Of a stretch of 64,000 bases of DNA, positions 34,140 to 48,000 are shown one piece after another (positions within the stretch are counted from its first letter, which is position 1; each line of letters opens with the position of its first letter). Origin of the DNA: Marsupella aquatica (taxonomy: Eukaryota; Marchantiophyta); the NCBI GenBank assembly GCA_973895155.1, contig OZ316892.1:22692001-22756000 (forward strand). Direction: 5' to 3'. The position numbers were made by a program, and so were the translations under genes. Under the pieces are notes generated by a model. That model did not search any database, had not been told where the DNA came from, and saw nothing but the letters and a program-made list of their open reading frames with translations.

Positions 34140-37100
34140 TTAGGGGTCTCTACATTCCTGAAACAAAAATAACAAGATTTTTTGTTAAAATACTCCAACA
34201 GCATTAAAGCATACTTGTGGGATGGGTATGTCACACTCAAGTAAATACTTATCTGCCTTTTTTTTACATTGCAATATTTTCTATCAAATTTGGTCATAGT
34301 GGCATAGTAGTAAATTCAAATATGAGTTAAACAAGACAGAGAAGTATGGAAATACCAAGGATGGTAATGAGCTCTTCAGTTTTCGTTTAATTGTAGGGCT
34401 TGCATCCAAACAATGCTCTAATTGCTTTTGCAACTGATGATTCGATTCTGTGAGGCGCTTACGTTCAAGGTTTAGTGCCATCTTTTCAAGCATAACCTGT
34501 GAAGAACATTCATCAACAGTTTAACTACATTCATGATTTGCAACCTTTTGGGATCAAATAGCACATTCAAATGCAAATGTCAAAGGATCTTTGCGAGTAT
34601 CATTGGACACTCTCAATGCTCTCCAAACAAGTTTTTCACCTGACTACAATCAAGACTAGAATGGACAAATTTACCCATAACAAAGTTCAACTTGGAGATA
34701 AGTTTTGGTGTCACAATTTATTCCATATCTCAGAAAAATAAGGTCAGGAGAGATGATTTAGATTATCTAGACAAGTGGAATAAATCTCAGGCTGTCAACT
34801 CCAACGGGGTTTGGTAGTTTTCAAGATACCAGTAACTGATCACTAATAGGGCTTCATTAGAAGTACCTCAAGTAAAGTCCTTAAGAGCATTAGCGGAAAT
34901 CATATGCTACCCTTTCTAAAGGGAATTCCAAAGCATGCATTGCAGTGGGGAAAATTGGATAATATCATATATTTCATGTTCCTTTAAAGAGCTGTTAGTC
35001 AGGAAATTTGAGTCATTGTTAACCTTTTTGGAGAAGGAACTAAACAAGGTCTTGAAAACAATGTCAAATTTGTGTACCTTGTTAAACCTTTTATTCAGGT
35101 TGTCAAAATAGTTTAGTTGGTGGACCTCTGTTCCATCATCATCAACAGCCCATGATGTCATTTTTTGGTCGTCTGTATTTTTTGGAGCAACATTGGACTC
35201 CCCTGCCACAAATTTTGTTTCTAATAAAAGTTATGTGTTATCTCTACATGACAATATGCAAGAAAGAAAATTCCTTAGTTCTAATCTTAATTGTTGTTTG
35301 TCACAATTGGTTGGGACTTCCAGGTATCTTTGCATACTCAATTCAGTTTAGTGTGGTTTCACTAAAGAATAAAATAGAGTTACAAAGCATGAGCACATCT
35401 AAGTTCAGAAGTTCAAGTTCAATCTCCATAATACAAGTCTAGTTTCCAGAAAATGTTTCATTTCAAGGCTGCTATATGGCGGGACACTCTTTGGCTATCT
35501 TGTCTATTCAATTTGATTGAAATGTATTTTTATGTTCATTTGGCCTAGTCCATGCTTTAGCTGTGTATTATTTAGAAGTTAGTCATTTTTGGCAGCCCCT
35601 TTAGCTATTTTAATGTCCTTACTTTTTATTAGGTCTCCTCCTATTTTTCTTAGCATTTTGAGGGGCATATTTTCTTACCTGCATGAGAGAAGGTTCGACC
35701 CTTCAACCAAGCAACTAGTACACTATTAATTGATGAGTGCACCTTATATGCAGTTGGTTATAGAATTTACATTGTTCATGGTTTATTGATGAACAGGTGT
35801 CACCTAAATAAAGAGCCCCAAATAGAGCCAAAAGTTATAAAAAAAAACAAAACAAAGTTAGAGTAGTTCACTCTCTTCTCTTTGAATTGAACCATAAAGT
35901 GCTACTGTACTTATACAAGTACATTGACTAATATATTGAAATTGCACATGTCTTCAAATATTGTACTTTTCTCATTTAAAAAAAGGTGTACATTAACTTT
36001 CTTATAATTATTCTTCAATACTTGTTTTTTATAAACTAGTTAAGTTAAAATGTTTACCCATTTCAATTATTTTAGATAAATCAAAATAGGCATGTAGTAG
36101 AATGAACATGCTATATAAAATTTTCATATGTGTCTAATTATGATTAATGATACAATCATTCATATTACTACGGCCACCTGCATGATAAACTAAACCTGGA
36201 AATTGTGTGGTAGAAAAACCTGCTCCAATTTCCCAATTTGAGAATGGTTTGGGAGTAGTTGGAACATCTTTTTGACCGTCATTTGATGGAAGGACAGAAG
36301 TAATACTAAATGGGTCGAAGGTAAATATATGTTCATTTTCTGTCTCCAACTGCATGAAAATGAAATTTTGCAGTCAAAATTAGGGAAGCTTTAGAGTGTA
36401 CGCTTTACTAAACCCTGTTTCAGCTTATTTACTCTCTTTAACCATTTGTCTAGTTGTCAGTATGGCATCCAAGGTGACGAACCAGTCAAAGACACAAACA
36501 CATGAATGATCAAACTGCTGTACAAAAAACTAGATCCGTATGAATATTTGTTTGGGGCTTAAACCTTTAGTTTCCATCAAAGATAGCTACAGTAATACCG
36601 GACAAGAAAATGAGGGTCTTGGCTAAAACAAACCACTCCTTGTTTTGGCAGGCCTTAAATATAGTTTAATTAAAGGTGAAAATCTCGTTGGGGTTTACTG
36701 GGTTGACCACTTCATCTTGGCTGCTAACATCCCAAGAATGCATCTAAAAAATATTTACTTGTGTACAGGAATAAGCCAAGGTTCCCAGGCTATAGGACAT
36801 TACCTTCCTATTCAACTCTCCTAATTTAATCAAGCGCCTTCCCATTTCCAGTTTCTCCTTTAAGTCCAAGCATGCCTCGCCACTCATCGTTGAAATTGCC
36901 TGGACAACTTTGTAGAACAACATCCATTGTTAGAGGTTATGTGCTCTGGTGCTGAATAGTTTTGAAAGCATAAAGTTCAACTCATAACAGGCACAGTGGA
37001 AAGTAGCTACATTGAAGTATCAAAACCCCATCAGTTATTAGTAGCCGGTACCAGCTATCAGTCTCTCCCATCAGTCATTTGTGTGCAGAACTTTCCACTC

Positions 37101-40100
37101 AGTGAGGACCAAGTTGACTGGGCCAGGCTGCCAAGTTGAAAATTTGACCCCAGAGAGATCAGCTGAGTGGGGAATTTCAAACTGGGCCAGGCTGCCAAGT
37201 TAAAAATTTGAGCCAGAGAGATCAGCTGAGTGGGAATTTTCACACTCGGCATGGCCACGAAGAGAACGAAACCAACCAATTGATCCTCAAGTTTGTTGAG
37301 GTTGCTGAGCTTCACTGGTACTAGTAACTCATAATTGATGGGCTTAACAACATCCTATATTTGGCAATTGGAACATACAACCAATCGGCGCATAGGTCTG
37401 GACAGGCAAAGCAACTACCAAACAACATTTTTCATGTGTTACCTATATACTGAAATTCCTTCATTAACTTGCACATAATACCAGCTTTCAACTCAAGCAA
37501 CCGTTTGAGAGCTTGAGTAATTGGACTGAAATGTCACTCAAGGTAGTACCATCTACTAATTTACATTGTCATTCTAAATGTTCTCCATTGTTCAGTGTTT
37601 GGTATTTAGAGCTGAGCAGCTACTACCCAATTGTGGTACCTTGAGTTTCTCATGCTCTGATATGTGCATTTTGTTCAGAGAACGCTTAAGATCTTGATAG
37701 TGTTTGTTGATTCTGTCCTTTTCTTGGCGGAGTGCTTTGTTGGAAGCTTCCCACTCTCGACTGCACACCATATTAGTAACCACTCCTAATGCATCAGAAT
37801 ACCAGAAAAAGGAAGTTTCAAAGTATCCTTTCATAATTTCAACTGTTTTTTTTATCACAGTAAAAATGTCATCTCCAACATATGTTCAACAGATTAGTTG
37901 ATTGGCCATAAAACCCAATTTGTTTGCTTAACAAACTTGAAACTGGAGGACTATTTGTCTTTCTATTTGTGGCCAATAAAGGGTTGGATTCAGTCATTAG
38001 CAAAAAGAAAGACAGCTATAATAGAGGCAAAAATCAAGACAGCTATAATAGTTTAACTAGTATGATGTTCAACTTAGGTTATGGAGCAAAAAATGGGGAA
38101 TCCACACCCCATTTCTGCAAGTAATCTACACCCCATTTCTGCAAGTTATCTAGTTTGAGGCACAGCATTAAGTGTTACCTATTTGTAGCAATTCTGGCCC
38201 GCCAATAGGCAAGGAGTTCATGCAATCGTATAAGTTTTCTCATCCTTTGTTCAATTAGGCGAGCCATGATTGTGTCTTTCTTAACCATTTGCTTGAAAGC
38301 AATGGTCTTTGCTTCTGTGCTAGCTAAGTATGCCTGTAGAGATATGGGCATCAAATTTGTCATGCACCAGCATCAAGTACAACATTGATTCCGAGTCAAT
38401 CATGTTGATTATCATTTAGACAACATATATTTTGTGTTCTTGTGTTTCAAAAGCTAATGGATTCTTTACTTCCAAATTTTCATGAAGAAGCTCACAAATG
38501 CATAATTTCTATCTTAAAACCTTCTAAACTAAATTAATTAACAGCACAACACACACATCTCGCCCTTTCTGCTTGTGCAACATGATCGTGATCCAACAAA
38601 GAAACAAATAAGCAAAGGCCATAAATGTAGTACGATGGTTATGTGTTGGTATGTAGATCAATGTAAATTCTGTCTTTGGGGGTCAAACTTACCTGATGAG
38701 TTTCTTGAATTTGATTTTCCAAGTCCTCAGCAACACCTTCAAGAGATATCTTTGCTACATTGTACTCCTCGGTACTTTTATTCTGCCCAGAATAACTCTT
38801 CTGTTAAGTATACATGGACAGAGCTCTAGCTGCCTTCTCCACCTCCATAACTTGGCTTCTATGGCAAGAGATTTCCAAAGTGCATGTTGTTGCTATTGTG
38901 AAAACCTTGTCATAGCCCTCTAGTGTTTTAGATGGTTACTAGAAATATTGAGGGATGTTCCAGGATTCAAGCTGGTAGGATATATTTACCCAAATAGAAT
39001 CTTAAGGAGTACCTTTTGACTCAAAGGATCTTGCTTGTTATGTATGACAAGGGTGCACATAATGTACAAGAGTAATCAACTAGTACAAAATCTTTGTACT
39101 CGATGATTCATATTCTTTTTATAAGTTGTTTAGAGATCCACAACATTTATTCACTGGGAGCTTCACTTATAACAAAGGAGGAACAAACGCCATAGGTCAA
39201 ACAACAAGTGAATTATGGTCTTGTTTTCACTCTTACTGAGTATAATATAGATCTCCACCTTCAGCTCCTCTCTTGTAGATTCGAACTCTTGCCTCTGCTC
39301 GTTTAGAGCCTTTTGAAACTCATTCTCCATGGCTGCCATCATATCTTTCAATTCCTAAGACAATCTCCAGCCCCAGCCATGTTGTATTTACAACCGCATT
39401 CAAGAGATTTAAAAGAGAATACCACTCTAGCTAAAAGCACGTCTTTTAGGATATTGTCAAATTCAATATTTGGATGTTTTGTGAGGTGACATGTTTTGAG
39501 GTCTTTTACAATGAACAGTTTGTAGAGCATCCCTTAGACATGCTCCCACATCATGGCTGAGAAAGATTTGAAACAAAGTCCCTCTTAGAAATGCTGCTTA
39601 ATTGTTTACCAAGTAGAAATGATTTTCTTATGGGCTGCTAGCTCTATTGAGAAATTAAGTACCTTTCTGTTTTTTTCATGGCTAGATGTAATGAATACTC
39701 TCTCTTTTGAGAATTCTTCTTCTATCCGCTGAAGTTTGCTTTGAAAGTCTACTTCCATGATCTTCACTTATGCACATGATATTATACAGTCATGATGGGC
39801 ACACAATCAGACGTATCATCTCATCTCAACCAAGTTGTTTGGAAGAGACAAGCAACAGTCTTCACATGGACAAAATCTCTACCAAAGAAATGGTCAAGCC
39901 GTGGTTTTCAATTGAAATGTATGTTGAAGGGTGACATACACAATAATGCACACTGTGCATGGGTTTGAACTTCAGGTAGAATTTTTACATTGTCAAAGCT
40001 TACTGACAAGACATCCATTTCAAGAAACTCCATGAGAATTTCAACTGCAAGTTATTACAATTAGGACGTCACAGAAAGACTCAAAGCACACATTGTCTGT

Positions 40101-43097
40101 GATAGAGAGTAATAATATACCTGAACTCTTGTGTGATGAAGGTCAATCAATGTGCTTAAAGTCTGAGCATGGTTATTGAAGGCAAATTCATATTGTTCAT
40201 CAGCTTCATCCAGTCTTGTTGCAAGTCGTTCTATAGTTCCAGTCTTCACCTTTATCTGGTTTTGCAGCATCACAGTTGCAACATAGAGTCATGTGTATTC
40301 ACCTTGCATGATAAACTGTGGACAAGAACATAACTAGAGAGGTTGTTAACTATATCAGTTATTAGTCACTGATATCAGTTGGCTTAGCCTCCTAGTCGAG
40401 TGAAAATAATTAAACATTTTTAACTCGAAGATGTTCACCAAGTGGGGCGCCAAGCCTGCCGAGTGGGGCAGAATAACTTGGAGGCCCAGCAAGGTACTTA
40501 ATATCATGGGAAAAAGTTGTCTCAATGCATAAGAGAAACTGATACCTGATATGAGTGATGGATACCTGACATTGGTGCACTACTCATCTAAAATGTGGGT
40601 GACAAGCCCCAAATTTACTGTAACTTAACTTTGATGCAAGAATGTTAGGGTGTTGGAAGAAGTGCCTTGAAAATTGATGCATTAAAAAAGTTATTTATTG
40701 TGTACAATAAATGTTCTATGCCATGAGTAAGCTTCTCCCATTCCAACACATTCAAAATGACAGTTTTGATCTTTCAACCATCCACAGCCAATAAGAGGGG
40801 CTTACATGTTGAGTCAGAAATACAGATTCTGTACTCATTTTTCTGCATTCAGGACACTAGAGAAGAAGTGGCATATATAATACTTACTCTGTGATCATAT
40901 TCTTCTGCAATTTTTTCAATACTCTCGTGCATGGCTTGAGCATTCTCACTCCTCATCACAGCCCTCCAATCCATGTGTATTCTGTGCATGTTGAATCTGC
41001 TTATTTTCTCTTCTGCCTCCTGCAATTTCAATGCAAGCCCAATATTATAAAAGAATCTCTTTGAAGCAAGGTAAGTATGCTGGTTGAGCACCTTATGTAA
41101 GGTCATGCTCTACTTTAATGCTGCCCCTAAACTAATTCCTCCTTCCACAAAAGTCATGTTTAAAGTTGGGTTTTATTTTAATTGTTGTAAGGGAGAAAGG
41201 CAAGAGCCAAAATCTTCATAACATGAGAAAAGTTGCAGAAAGAGACCAAGGCAAAGCTAAGTTTGGTCAATAAAAAGAGGGTAGCTCAAAACAAACTATA
41301 AGGTTGTATTTTTCCTTCAAGAAAAGGAACACGAGAGTAACATGTACATAAACACTCTCACGTGTGTTGTATTCTCTGACTATCACTAGTAGAAACCGGG
41401 GTGTTTTGTGACCCGACCACTTATGACAGGCTTGACCACCATTGTGCGCAGCCCACACTTCAGTCATATTACGACTGGCTTGATACCCCCCAAACTTTAG
41501 TCACAAGGAGTCATGGGCAGTCGTAAAACTTAGTCATAAAACACCCCGGTTTCTACTAGTATATTGAGTGGAGGCTAAAAGATGGAGATTTATTGTGGCT
41601 TGAGCTAAATAATTGAAAATCTAACGTACTGTTTGAATTTAAAGGAGACTGAGGCCCTTTCCTACTCTTGTTTTTTGCTTTTTCCTAGTCATAAGCATTC
41701 AAAACATTACACCTCAAGTGAGACAATTTATTTAGGGTATAATATGTCTTCTTGACACTGTCTGACAAAAATCAGCTTGCTACTGTAGTGCTATAAACTA
41801 AACTAAACTAAACTAAACTAAACTAAACTAAACTAAACTAAACTAAACTAAACTTTAAAGGATCACACCTTGGCTTGAAGTATACTGTCTCTCCTTGCTC
41901 GGATTTTCTTTTTGCGAGCTTCTTCAGCCTGTCAAACATTTGCACTTTCAATTCTGGGACTCTAAGTTTGTCAAATCAAATAGGACTTGGAAACAGTCAG
42001 ACTAGACATCTCACAGCTGAGACCTTATTTGAAAGATGATTTAGTTACATGGAATTGGAAAGCTTATAACATAGATTTGTCAGTAGACAAATAAATGCAA
42101 ACATCATCTAGGCATATATGACCAGTTTTTATCAAATAGACTTTGGGAAGCTTGTTACTGTGCAAATCTAACAAACTCCCACCTGAAGAGCCAGTAGTTC
42201 TGCTTTGGCCTGTTTCTCCTCGTCAGTGAGCTGTCTCTTTGCCTACATCAAAATATAGTCCATCTACTCATTAAACCCCGCAGTTTTGAGATGCTTATGT
42301 ACACGTTAAACTGCAACAATATTAGCTACAAAGCCTCCTTCGTAAGGCAACTTTGGCACAAAATAATATATTAGAGATAGCGCTCCTGATCAAATGCTTG
42401 AATTTAATCAGGAGATGCCCATAGTCATGTTAGTAAATTAGCAGAGGAGCCATGCAAGGAGCTTGAAATTCAACAATAGTTTGCTTTAAATTAAGGGCTT
42501 GAGGGCCAAGATCTCATTAAGGCAAGCTGACCAAATGCTTGAATTTGATCAGAAGAGCTGCACATAATTCTGATTATTTATAAAAACTTTGTTGATCCTG
42601 GTCCAAGATTCATTAAGACAGGGAATCCCATGAAGGGTTCAATAACTCGAGGCCAAGTCTCTGCAATTGCCAAGGTTTCATTAAGAGGAGAAATCCCTTG
42701 GAGGGTACAAGAGACTCGAGCCAGACTAGTAAGGCCAAGTCTAAGCAATTGAGTAGTGGAGAAATAACAGAGAAAATCGACAACCATTCTGTGAGCAGAC
42801 TTTTGCTTATTCTTCAAGGTTTGCTAGAAACACTGGAAGAGTAAACTACAAATCCAACTGAATCCCTCCATTGGCCAAAACCTCATGGAGCAGCGTGCAC
42901 GTGGAGGGTTTGAATTTTGAGCTGCCTGAGCTGTAACAAAGAGGAGAACATAAACTCTAAAGTATCTCCAATTTGAGTTTTGAGAAGAATCCAAGAAACA
43001 AATCCACAGTGATACCCTCGACTTTCAAAATGTAGGATTGCAAATAGTTAAACCCATGATTATTGAATTCAAGTACCTTTTTCTTCTTGGGCCCCAT
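34140..43097 (-). CDS. DRC2: Dynein regulatory complex subunit 2 (CCDC65-like)
   Basis: Fourteen phase-consistent exons on the minus strand, all GT-AG: 43097-43077, 42242-42183, 41928-41869, 41019-40888, 40255-40121, 39761-39663, 39354-39259, 38782-38693, 38333-38179, 37760-37640, 36899-36804, 36349-36220, 35202-35078 and 34496-34356. They join to 487 codons, close to the ~480-residue animal protein. The start is MGPKKKK; then come AKRQLTDEEKQAKAELLALQ, MDWRAVMRSENAQ, KIAEEYDHR, RLDEADEQYEFAFNNHAQTL, NYFDNLNKRFNKV and LEKMALNLERKRLTESN. The pattern is coiled coil almost throughout, matching the NYD-SP28 regions of DRC2. In other eukaryotes DRC2 pairs with DRC1 to form the nexin link between axonemal doublets. 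The 3' end is unsure: an acceptor at 34157 in phase gives five residues and a stop at 34140, while another frame reads RNVETPKFGYATQTYLQPPS to 34094. Confidence 0.88.
37060..37340. repeat. Dispersed repeat with internal 64-bp duplication, in a DRC2 intron
   Basis: actgggccaggctgccaagtt at 37117 and 37181 starts two 64-bp units. The flanking phrases (atggccacgaagagaac, ttgatcctcaag, gaggttgctgagcttcactgg) match, in the same order, the repeat block at 59575-60007. So this intron holds a copy of the same family. Confidence 0.7.
38016..38155. repeat. Two 26-bp tandem duplications in a DRC2 intron
   Basis: gacagctataatag recurs at about 38010 and 38037, and acaccccatttctgcaagt at about 38103 and 38129. 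They lie in the intron before the exon at 37760-37640. Confidence 0.75.
41384..41561. mobile_element. CACTA-type MITE in a DRC2 intron
   Basis: A 178-bp element with terminal inverted repeats of about 23 bp: left end CACTAGTAGAAACCGGGGTG, right end its complement ending CTACTAGTA (the expected final G is A). It is flanked by the 3-bp duplication TAT on both sides (41381-41383 and 41562-41564), the target size of CACTA/EnSpm transposons. It has no coding capacity. Subterminal gtgac/gtcac and tcata motifs recur inside. It lies in the intron between the exons at 41928-41869 and 41019-40888 and touches no splice site. Confidence 0.88.
41795..41854. repeat. (AAACT)n microsatellite
   Basis: Twelve aaact units, immediately (about 14 bp) downstream of the splice donor of the DRC2 exon ending at 41869 on the minus strand. 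Confidence 0.92.
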
Positions 43098-45028
43098 CTC
43101 TTGAGATCAAATCGTCAAAAACAAGGGTTGGAAATGAATGTCTGTCAGATGTGAGTCAATTTCCTCCTCCTTCCTCTGCATCTTGCTTTGGTGGCCATCT
43201 CAACTTCCTCACCCATAGCACGAATGGCAATACCAGTGCCTTCCATTGGTTTTGTTTGTTGATTTGGGTAACTCCACAAAAATTTTGCTAGGAGAAGCAA
43301 CCAGTGGAGGAGTTTGGAGAATTACAGCTAAGGCGGTGCAAAAGGTTCAATTGAGGGGGACAGGAATAGGAAAGGCAATCTTATCAACTTATGTGATTGA
43401 ATGGGAAAGGCAAGAATGCAGAAATTTCCAAGAGTAATATAGTAGAGAGATTACAAAGTGTAAACTTCTTCGCCCGATAAAAATGATGCATGCTTGTGCT
43501 CTCCCATTCTAAAGGTTTTAGGTCTGACTAACGCTGTTATTGCTTCTATCATGACATCTTGTGATGTCAACACACAAAGAATCTCTGAATATGCTCGAAC
43601 CTCAGTGGTGGAACCTGTTAATTAATCAGAAACAAAAATTAATTAGTGAAATCGAGGTTGTCAAATACGAAACCTTCCCAATGGGAACACTCTATAGACA
43701 TGTTCTATTGCTCAATAATTTGACTTAAATTGCAGTTTTGGGGCCATGGGAAAGGGTCTTTCGGAATTCATCTCCAAAGGTGAAAATAGCCTCTCTGGTA
43801 GTCTTGTTTTGGCCCTTCCATGCAAAACAGGGTAGTGGTTCTCATTGGGCCAATATTCTGGTGGTTTGGCTGAATGCAAAACTTGGATTATAGTAGGTAA
43901 ATGGGGAATAATTAACTCCATGGGAATAATAAATTTTGTGAGAAATCTCCAAGAGCATACCATGTCTAATGCCTCACAATGAGTTGGGCAAACACTTCCT
44001 TGACAGTGTAACCTGCAAGTGTAGGCATTTTCTTTGTTCCACCCCAACCTCTCCATTCTCGATATGGTCTTCAGCTGCGATTGACTTCTTAGTTAAGTAA
44101 TTACACCAAGAGCAAGCTCCAATAATATCTCAAACCCCCTTCTCAAAAGAAACGCCAGGGTAGACATAAAGGTTTGACTAGATCCTTGAATGGACTCACA
44201 GAACCCTGATAGACAACAAACCAAACATACAATTATACTCCAATGACACTTTTTACAGTTTTTTCAGAGGATATTACTTCTGTTTTGTTACACTATATTT
44301 TAAATGTGTCCATTGGAAGTTTCCATAACCAACCATTGTCTATGGGAGTTTTTCTTTCCTCCTTCAAAGACCATTGTCATCCAGTTGTGATTTTAATACT
44401 TGAAGAACTCTTAAAAATACGAAAACCCAAAATAGTGGTACCAAGGCAACTAAAAATCCAGTGTCATTGCAGGATATTGTGACTACCCTCCTCCCATGAG
44501 TAGAATGCCTGGACGGTCTACTCAAATAAGAAAAAGCGCCTACTAGGAGAAAATCTGGTTTATACTCACATAGAGCATGATAGGCGATCTCAATAAGCGT
44601 ACCTCATTTGTAATCCTGTTGTCATCATGCTTTTGCCTCTCATTTTCTTCTTCAATGAGCAATAATTGATAAAGTTTAAGCTACTATGAACCACTGTTCA
44701 AACAGATGAGGGGCATCATCAGATGAGCCACGTCTAATCCTGTTGTCATCATCCTTTCCCCGCTCATTTTTTCTTGAGTGAACGATAATTAGTAAATTCT
44801 AAGCTGCTATGAACCACTGTTTAATCATATAAGCTCGCATAAACTTGGGCATACTCAGATGAACCACTTCTAAACACAAAGGCAGTTCATTGGAGAATGT
44901 CAAAGTTCATGGGAGCTGATACTTTTAGAACGTGATTTATTAAAGCTTTCAGAGCATAAATTTACATATTGGAATGACTCGTAAGAAAATCACCATCATA
45001 TAGGTCCATCCTAGAAAATCGTTGAAAT
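43098..45028. other. Intergenic between SOQ1 and DRC2
   Basis: Holds the DRC2 promoter and leader and the SOQ1 3' flank. No TATA box is convincing. Frames of up to 114 codons show no domain. A 124-bp imperfect duplication is at 44611-44830. Confidence 0.55.
44611..44830. repeat. 124-bp imperfect tandem duplication
   Basis: taatcctgttgtcatcat at 44611 and 44735, each followed by ctcattttctt, caataatt/gataatt, taagct.ctatgaaccactgtt. Confidence 0.85.
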
Positions 45029-48000
45029 TTATGCAAGACCGGACAATGAATTCTTTGTTGATGTTTTCGATTGTACAAGATAAGAAATTGTAATCGATTG
45101 TGATGCCTCCTTCTGCTCTGAGCTGACAGGTACCTCAAAAGCCAATGCCTTGTAAAGGCAAACCTCGTCCTGTTGACAATAATAAACCTTGCAGGAAATT
45201 CTAACACTGCTGGAGCTTGAGCTACCAGGGATTCTAGAGAATTGCAGCTTGGCTCGACCATCAGGACCAATGTTTCCACTTGCTGGCTCAATAGTCACAC
45301 CTGAGTCTTGTTCAACATCGGCTTCGTATTTACTCTGAGCCTCTGTGGTAAAATGAAATTCTGAAGGAAGTTTGAACTCAAGCTGGAGTTCGCCGCTTGT
45401 GGAAGATATTGGAGCAACTTGAACAATCTCTGTGTCTGATGACAATCGCCGCCTCAACCGTCTAGGTGCAGTCACAGGGGATGGGGGAGGCGGTGCGACT
45501 CCTTTCAGTTCCAATGTTTTGAGAGTTGGGCTGCCCTTTGCACTAATATCCAGTACTCTAATTACGTTGTTGTTAGTGTCTGCAACAAATAGCGTGCCAT
45601 TGGGACCTTGAGCCAGTCCGGCAGGTTCTGAGAGCTGGGCAGACTGACCCTTCCCATCTTTGAAGCCTGCTTTTCCTGTTCCTGCAATGCTTGTAACCTT
45701 TTGACTTCCCTTCTCAATCGCTTTCACCTTGTGGTTGTACGAGTCGGCAATGTAGATGAGACCATCGGTCCCATTCAGAACACCCAGGGGATGCTGGAGC
45801 AACGCTTTTGATCCGACGCCATCCTTGTCTCCAAACTGAAACAGATTGTCAGCAAACATAGGATCACCACCAGCAAGGAGCTTAGATCCTCCCGTCTTCA
45901 AGTCCATCAATCTGACAGAGCTGCTCTCGCTATCAGCAACGAAGATCTCTTTTGTATCTGTTCCCAAGGACAGGCCTGAAGGTTGTGCATATGATGTATT
46001 TGAACCACTCTTTCCATTAAGATTGCGCTCATAACCATCTCCACTGAATACCTTCGCGACACCATCTGACAGGTTGATCTGCCAGATCTGATGCTGCCCG
46101 GCCAGTGCAACGTAGAGGACTCCATAACTAGAGTCAAGGCACACATCCCATGGAGAATTCAGGACCTGTGACAAGCCTTTATTGCCACCCTTGTAGTCTG
46201 CGCCTTTTTCACCATTACCGGCAAGCGTTTTGACACTCTCATTGACGAAGTCAATCTCCCTAACAGCATGATTCTCGGTGTCTGCAACATAGAGCACATT
46301 CTTGCTTGGATTGTAAGTCAAACCCTGTGGACGATTGAAAGCTGCATACTCGAAAGAGCCATCTCTGAAGCCTTCACCTCCACCACCACCCACTTGCAAT
46401 ATGAACTTCCCTTCTAGATCAGTCACCACAACGCGGTGATTGTTGCTATCGGAGATAAATAACCGCTGGTTGGCAAGATCAGTTGCAAGTTTCCCTGGAA
46501 ACTTGAGGGGAGAGGCTGCTAGTCGAGAATCTTTGTCCTTTTCCAACGCTTCAGGAACTGGGCGATAATCTAGCAACTGTTTCTCTCCATAATAATTCAA
46601 TGCAGCTTGGACTAGATCATCCAAATCCTTCCTATGACCTTCACCTGCAAGCTGGGCAATCACCTTGCCTTTGGGGCTAAGGACCATTAAAGTGGGCCAT
46701 GAACTCACTCCCAGTTGCCTCCACATCACCATGTCTCCATCATTTACCACCGGGTGAGTAACATCATAACGAAGGACTGCGTTACGGATGGCACTTGAAT
46801 CCTTCTCATTGTCAAATTTGGCAGAGTGTACTCCCACAACAGTAAATGCCTGGTCAGCGTACTTTTTTTCAAGGTAAGATAGATCGGGGAGAATGTGCAT
46901 ACAATTGATGCAGCAATACGTCCAAAAATCAAAAACCACAACTTTGCCTTTGAGATCCCTTTGCAAGCTCAGGGGAGGTGAATTCAGCCACTCCAATTGT
47001 GGCTTGAAATCTTCAACCGACTCCCCACCTCCCTTGGCCTCCATGTCGGCAATGTACTTAGTGAACTGCTTGATACGTTGAGAAGAGGTTGCATCTGAAT
47101 CATTTACCATGGGGCTACTCACCCCAAAAACTGCATTAAGCAACGCTTTTGGGGATGCATAAGACATTGCTTTCCAATTTGACGCAGCAACCCCTATGCA
47201 ACTGAGCCCAATCAACAGGCTACCAAATCTGAAAACGTCACGCCTTGTTGTCATAGGCCCAAGAGGAAGGACCAGTTCCTTATCAAGGCTCAAATTCCCT
47301 CCTAAATCTGAAAGAAAGGAGCTCGCCCGATCCACAACAGAAGGAAACTCAATGTCGGCCATCGGCAGTTCTTGAGATTCAGGTGCTGTTGAGCTTGGGC
47401 CACTCCCTGATTCAGGAGGCTCCTGCAGTGTGAGCAGGTCTTCCACAGATATTTTCGAGATGTCCTTTCTAATCAGAGAAGGTCCTGCTGGCTGCAGTCT
47501 TTCCTCGTCAAGGGTAGTAGTCACAGCAATGCATCTCATTCCAGCTGCCCTAGCTGCTTGAACCCCAGCAAGTGCATCCTCTACAACCACACACTCTTCT
47601 GGGGGAAGGCCAAGAGCCTTGGCTGCAGCAAAAAAAATGTCAGGAGCTGGCTTTAGATTTTTGAACAAATCCGCTGACACAATTGCATCAAAGTTGTCTT
47701 GAGGGAGGCCTGCAGCAGCCAGATTGGCATCCACCTTGACCCTGTCCGCACTTGAAGCCACTGCCATCTTAAGACCTGCCTCCTTGCATTGCAGAATGAG
47801 GTCCAGTGCCCCTGGGTAACCTAAGCCAGAATTCGGTAGGGCATACTTTGCAATGTATATTTCGAAGAAGCGTTTTTTGGCTGCGATCACATCAAATTGA
47901 TCTACACCATATTTTGTTGCAACTCCTCCCAGAAAATTTGCTTCTCCTGTGCCCATAAAGGGAACGAAATCTTCCGCAACCACAGTGATCCCCATTTCAG

